Shown: in pieces, positions 20,679 through 22,896 of the stretch | Position numbering within the stretch: position 1 is the first letter of the stretch | Layout of the letters: each line of letters starts with the position of its first letter | Source: a virus | Length of the DNA: 22,896 nucleotides | Reading direction: 5' to 3' (one strand) | Virus record (IMG/VR): IMGVR_UViG_3300046543_000407 | Coordinates: 1 to 22,896 of that record | Program-made: the position numbers and the translations under genes | Notes under the pieces: generated by a model | Told to the model about the DNA's origin: nothing | Seen by the model: only the letters and a program-made list of their open reading frames with translations | Database searches by the model: none

Positions 20679-20871
20679 ACTTCGCTTGCTCCTTGCTGGT
20701 GATTAGGACCGCGTTACTTTTGTGCATCTGGATGCTCGGGTAGTAGTTCTTACCGTCTGCGCAGTTCCTGCACCAATGAAGCCCAAGAGCCCACCGCCTT
20801 GGGTTCACTATCTGCTCGCAGTTGAGTTCCCTCTGTCTCAGGCATGTCGGCCACTCTTCCTCCATCAACAT
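20644..20871 (-). CDS. Small cysteine-rich protein, unknown function
   Basis: 75 residues from ATG 20871 (a second ATG lies 6 bases on), with GAGGGAG about 11 bases upstream. Four cysteines (CLRQRELNC and WCRNC) suggest a zinc knuckle, followed by GKNYYPSIQMHKSNAVLI, a pattern I associate with small phage proteins of the type 'W.C..C..GK..YP...MH..N'. It overlaps the upstream gene by 122 bases and the downstream HAD gene by 35. The reading frame looks more protein-like in its downstream half than in the overlapped part, so the true start could be later, but no good start is seen there. Confidence 0.6.
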   Translation of the reverse strand: MLMEEEWPTCLRQRELNCEQIVNPRRWALGLHWCRNCADGKNYYPSIQMHKSNAVLITSKEQAKYVGVQTPRDLS

Positions 20872-21010
20872 GACTTTGTTGCTCCCTCACCTTCTTTTGA
20901 CGTGCTGCGTGACAGATTAGGCACCTCTTCCATGTTCTGCCGCTTGTACTGTGAGTGACTAACACAGTGTTGTTCGCATGTAGAAGATGCCCATTTCGGC
21001 ACCGCTTCAT
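20750..21010 (-). CDS. Zinc-finger (HNH-like) small protein
   Basis: 86 residues from ATG 21010, which follows the upstream stop by 2 bases; a TTG at 21025 would only add 5. The N-terminus (CRNGHLLHANNTVLV, then RTWKRCLICHAARQKKVR) is the C..GH...N......R.C..C...R pattern of small phage zinc-finger/HNH-like proteins that are common in actinobacteriophage genomes. The C-terminal half is unlike those and is overlapped by the next gene in another frame. Likely nucleic-acid binding; cleavage residues beyond the zinc ligands are not evident. Confidence 0.7.
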   Translation of the reverse strand: MKRCRNGHLLHANNTVLVTHSTSGRTWKRCLICHAARQKKVREQQSHVDGGRVADMPETEGTQLRADSEPKAVGSWASLVQELRRR

Positions 21011-21012
21011 TG

Positions 21013-21243
21013 TTATGTTCCCCAAGGGTTCAGTAGTTTCCTGATCTCTACGTGGGTGTGACTCTCACAAACGTAAGGTATCTGTTGTCCACCTCTAACA
21101 ACCCAAGTAATCGGTCTGAAGTTTGGACCTGCTGTCTCTGAGAGGTAAGCACCCCTGAATCTGGCCTTCTTCTTCTGGATCAGAAACCCAAGATCCTCAT
21201 TGGTAATGGTGAACCTCTTATTCTTAGTCTTGGTCTTTATCAT
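21013..21243 (-). CDS. Small basic protein, first gene after promoter B
   Basis: 76 residues from ATG 21243, chosen because AGAGG lies 8 bases upstream; GTG 21252 is the alternative. The N-terminus is very basic (KTKTKNKRFTITNEDL), followed by IQKKKARFRGAYL and a Trp/Gly-rich middle and a CESHTHVEIRKLL helix. It is the first gene after the second promoter and ends 2 bases before the next start. No family recognised. A nucleic-acid-binding or early regulatory role is plausible from charge and position, nothing more. Confidence 0.65.
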   Translation of the reverse strand: MIKTKTKNKRFTITNEDLGFLIQKKKARFRGAYLSETAGPNFRPITWVVRGGQQIPYVCESHTHVEIRKLLNPWGT

Positions 21244-21278
21244 GTGGGTCACCTCTGGTTGTTCTTCAATTATACCAT

Positions 21279-21322
21279 ATTATATCATAAGGTCATAGGG
21301 AACATCAAGTGTCAAAATGATA
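21279..21322 (-). promoter_or_regulatory. Promoter B with flanking inverted repeat
   Basis: On the minus strand -35 TTGATG (21308-21303), an 18-base spacer and -10 TATAAT (21284-21279). TATCAT (21322-21317) and ATGATA (21288-21283) bracket it over 40 bases, exactly as at promoter A. About 38 of 46 positions match between the two copies. An A/T-rich stretch (21331-21339) upstream could be an UP element. Drives the run from 21243 leftward. The rest of the 166-base gap to 21418 shows no gene. Confidence 0.8.
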
Positions 21323-21418
21323 GTCCGTCCAAAAATTTTGAGGCACACCTGGTCGCCTTACGAGAGTGGGAATCAAGTAGAGGCGGAGCCTTCTGACCGG
21401 AGAGGGAGATCGCATCTT

Positions 21419-22012
21419 TTACGTCTCTCTTCGTATGTTCGTTAGACAGGCCATGATAAATTCAACACGTTCCTCCGGGGTTAGTACCGGAACAACCGTG
21501 ACCGGTACGTTGAATATGCTGATCAGCCCATACAGGATACAGTCAAAGGCTAACCGCTCGCCCTCTCTTAAGGTGCGCATTGAGTCGTCATTAGTGGGGA
21601 ATGTCGTCAGAGGGAAGTAGAAGATCATCCGGTAGAACTGTAGAGCCCTCTCTACGAGGTCACGCAACCACAGAAGGTCGGCTGCTGATAAGGTGGCACT
21701 GCAGTACTGGAGAGCGTACGCGTGCTGGTCTAATTGCGTACGATCTGTGATCATACGTTGACCGAAGAAGTCCGACATCGAAGTCATATGAGCGACTTGG
21801 ATGTTACGCTGTAAGAGCCAGCGCTCGTAAGGTTCTAGCTTGTCCTGATCGGTTTCTCGTTGGTAGCCCATGCGCTTAAATACGTCTCGACTAGCACTCG
21901 GTAGGTAACTCCAACAGAGAGATGTGGATAGGAGCTTAGCGGTCGTTGTCTTTCCAGTCCCGCCTGCTCCGCAGAAACCTATGAACGTCCCGTTGAGCTT
22001 CCTGAGTGCCAT
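21419..22012 (-). CDS. P-loop nucleotide/nucleoside kinase-like protein
   Basis: 197 residues, ATG 22012 with AAAGGA upstream. Walker A GAGGTGKTT at 15-23, then a segment ITDRTQLDQHAYAL which is the 'DRS..D..AY' element of the AAA_28/NadR-like kinase group, and a lid-like acidic/basic region. The family phosphorylates nucleotides or nicotinamide riboside, or acts as a general phage NTPase; I cannot pick the substrate. A dNMP kinase serving modified or unmodified precursor supply is a possible role but unproven. It follows the resolvase by 16 bases and ends the transcription unit upstream of promoter B. Confidence 0.75.
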   Translation of the reverse strand: MALRKLNGTFIGFCGAGGTGKTTTAKLLSTSLCWSYLPSASRDVFKRMGYQRETDQDKLEPYERWLLQRNIQVAHMTSMSDFFGQRMITDRTQLDQHAYALQYCSATLSAADLLWLRDLVERALQFYRMIFYFPLTTFPTNDDSMRTLREGERLAFDCILYGLISIFNVPVTVVPVLTPEERVEFIMACLTNIRRET

Positions 22013-22028
22013 TATGTGTGGTTGTCCT

Positions 22029-22574
22029 TTATCCTACATGGTGTGAGCCTGAACTTGCTGGTACTCGCTGGATGACTTCGCTAGTACGAGTCTTGGGAGG
22101 GAAGAGCAGGTAGAAACAACCATGTCTGATAGCATCACGAGCGTGCTTCAGACCCGTGTAATAGAAGCCCCACTCTTTCAGTTTTGTATCGGTCACAAAC
22201 CGCTTAGGGTCTCCCGCCATCTGCTTGTGATATGGGATGCCGCGCTGATCGCAGAGGACCTCAATTGCCCCTATGAGGCGCGGGGTAAGAAGATTTGACC
22301 CGACGTGTTGTTTGGCATAGTGTGGATAGACTTTGTAGTCCTCCATCACTACCTCGATGCCGTTAGTGGAGTACCTTTCAATGAACCTGGTGTATGCAGT
22401 CACTGCCAGACTTAGATCGGCTGATGGAAGGTGTACAGCATACGTCAGCTTAGTACCTTCGAACACACAGGCACCTGTAGTAGCTCCTGGATCGAAGCCG
22501 AGTAAGGTCGGAGGAGCGCCCCTAATCTTGAGGCGCTCCGTCCTTACCCAGTGAAGTTCTTCGAACGAGATCAC
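22029..22574 (-). CDS. RuvC-like Holliday junction resolvase
   Basis: 181 residues. RNase H fold motif 1 GFDPGATTGACVFEG with D28, then motif 2 VVMEDYKVY with E78, and the C-terminal GLKHARDAIRHGCFYLLF with H144 and D147. These are spaced as in phage RuvC-type resolvases, though a fourth acidic residue is not obvious. It would cut Holliday junctions or branched DNA before packaging. It overlaps the upstream gene by 4 bases (ATGA). Within the C-terminal half, QRGIPYHKQMAGDPKRFVTD is the usual loop between motifs 2 and 4 (VxxQ-PSxVK in relatives). Family call is good; the exact substrate is inferred. Confidence 0.82.
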   Translation of the reverse strand: MISFEELHWVRTERLKIRGAPPTLLGFDPGATTGACVFEGTKLTYAVHLPSADLSLAVTAYTRFIERYSTNGIEVVMEDYKVYPHYAKQHVGSNLLTPRLIGAIEVLCDQRGIPYHKQMAGDPKRFVTDTKLKEWGFYYTGLKHARDAIRHGCFYLLFPPKTRTSEVIQRVPASSGSHHVG

Positions 22575-22894
22575 TCAGCTGCAGTCGGCTGCTCAGCGGT
22601 GACTGCCTGAGTCTCAGTCGCCACCTTCGGAGGGCCACCAGGGATGTCCTTCGTGGCGCTGAAGATGATCTGGTACTGCACGTCCTTCGAGCCCGGGGTC
22701 TTCATGGCATTCACCTCCTTGGTGATCTGCCCACGGCTGACGCCTTCCTTCCACCGCTTCCGGATGTAATCAATCCGTGCCTCTCCATTGGTCAGAAGGA
22801 TCTTCGCTCCGTCCTTCCCCGACTCCGCAGCCATCTGAGCAGCAGCAGTAGCCTGAGCTCGCGCCTCGACCTCGTTCACGACGTTCGCGTTCTG
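22571..22894 (-). CDS. Small conserved phage protein, HTH-like, 5' end outside window
   Basis: At least 107 residues; the frame is open to the window edge, so GTG 22879 may be internal. The N-terminus is an Ala/Gln-rich helix (EARAQATAAAQMAAE). The centre reads ARIDYIRKRWKEGVSRGQITKEVNAM, a helix-turn-helix-like pair, then KDVQYQIIFSATKDI. I have seen similar 'R.EYIR.....G.SR..I...L......V.YQ.V..ATK' proteins in actinobacteriophage genomes. The tail is a Thr/Pro/Glu-rich flexible end. Overlaps the resolvase by ATGA. Likely DNA-binding; role unknown. Its codons look more G/C-ending than its neighbours'. Confidence 0.65.
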   Translation of the reverse strand, partial: QNANVVNEVEARAQATAAAQMAAESGKDGAKILLTNGEARIDYIRKRWKEGVSRGQITKEVNAMKTPGSKDVQYQIIFSATKDIPGGPPKVATETQAVTAEQPTAAE

Positions 22895-22896
22895 TG

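Overview
This window is part of a tailed bacteriophage (or prophage) genome. The left 6.6 kb is a rightward late-gene module for tail tip, tail fibre and appendage proteins. The remaining 16 kb is a leftward, densely packed early/replication module. The two converge on a run of hairpins ending in a strong terminator at about 6660-6780. No integrase, capsid or lysis gene is visible. The tail-tip protein resembles the long-tailed (siphovirus and gene-transfer-agent) type. Base composition looks close to half G+C by eye. Promoters are sigma-70-like and Shine-Dalgarno sites are strong. A few small proteins resemble ones I know from actinobacteriophages, but I cannot name the host.

Left arm (1-6644, + strand): a tail-tip protein cut by the window edge, a small tail-fibre-family protein, two large beta-rich virion proteins and a protein built of shuffled short repeats.

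Right arm, read leftward from 22894: a partial regulator-like protein, a RuvC-like resolvase and a P-loop nucleotide kinase. Then promoter B drives a run of small zinc-finger genes, a HAD phosphatase, a tiny membrane protein, a zinc-ribbon protein, an HNH-type protein, an ATP-dependent DNA ligase, a conserved hypothetical and an SNF2-like helicase, mostly joined by 4-base ATGA overlaps. Two tiny ORFs and a tRNA-like gene follow. Promoter A then drives a recombination set: a Cas4/RecB-like Fe-S nuclease, a Sak4-like ATPase and a DUF669-like ssDNA-binding protein, ending at a terminator.

The most interesting block is 9593-13478. Here queC, queD, queE and folE (the complete route from GTP to preQ0) lie with a DpdA-like transglycosylase that would insert the 7-deazaguanine base into DNA. 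This is a phage anti-restriction DNA-modification system. Because no QueF and no amidotransferase-QueC fusion is present, the predicted product is 2'-deoxy-7-cyano-7-deazaguanine. A 66-residue protein between queC and queD resembles the Acb2/Tad1 hairpin family of cyclic-nucleotide sponges (anti-CBASS/anti-Thoeris). The block may therefore combine protection against restriction and against signalling defences. A 62-residue gene of unknown role sits between folE and dpdA. Immediately downstream is an unusual polymerase: a family-4-like uracil-DNA glycosylase domain fused in front of a 3'-5' exonuclease and family A polymerase.
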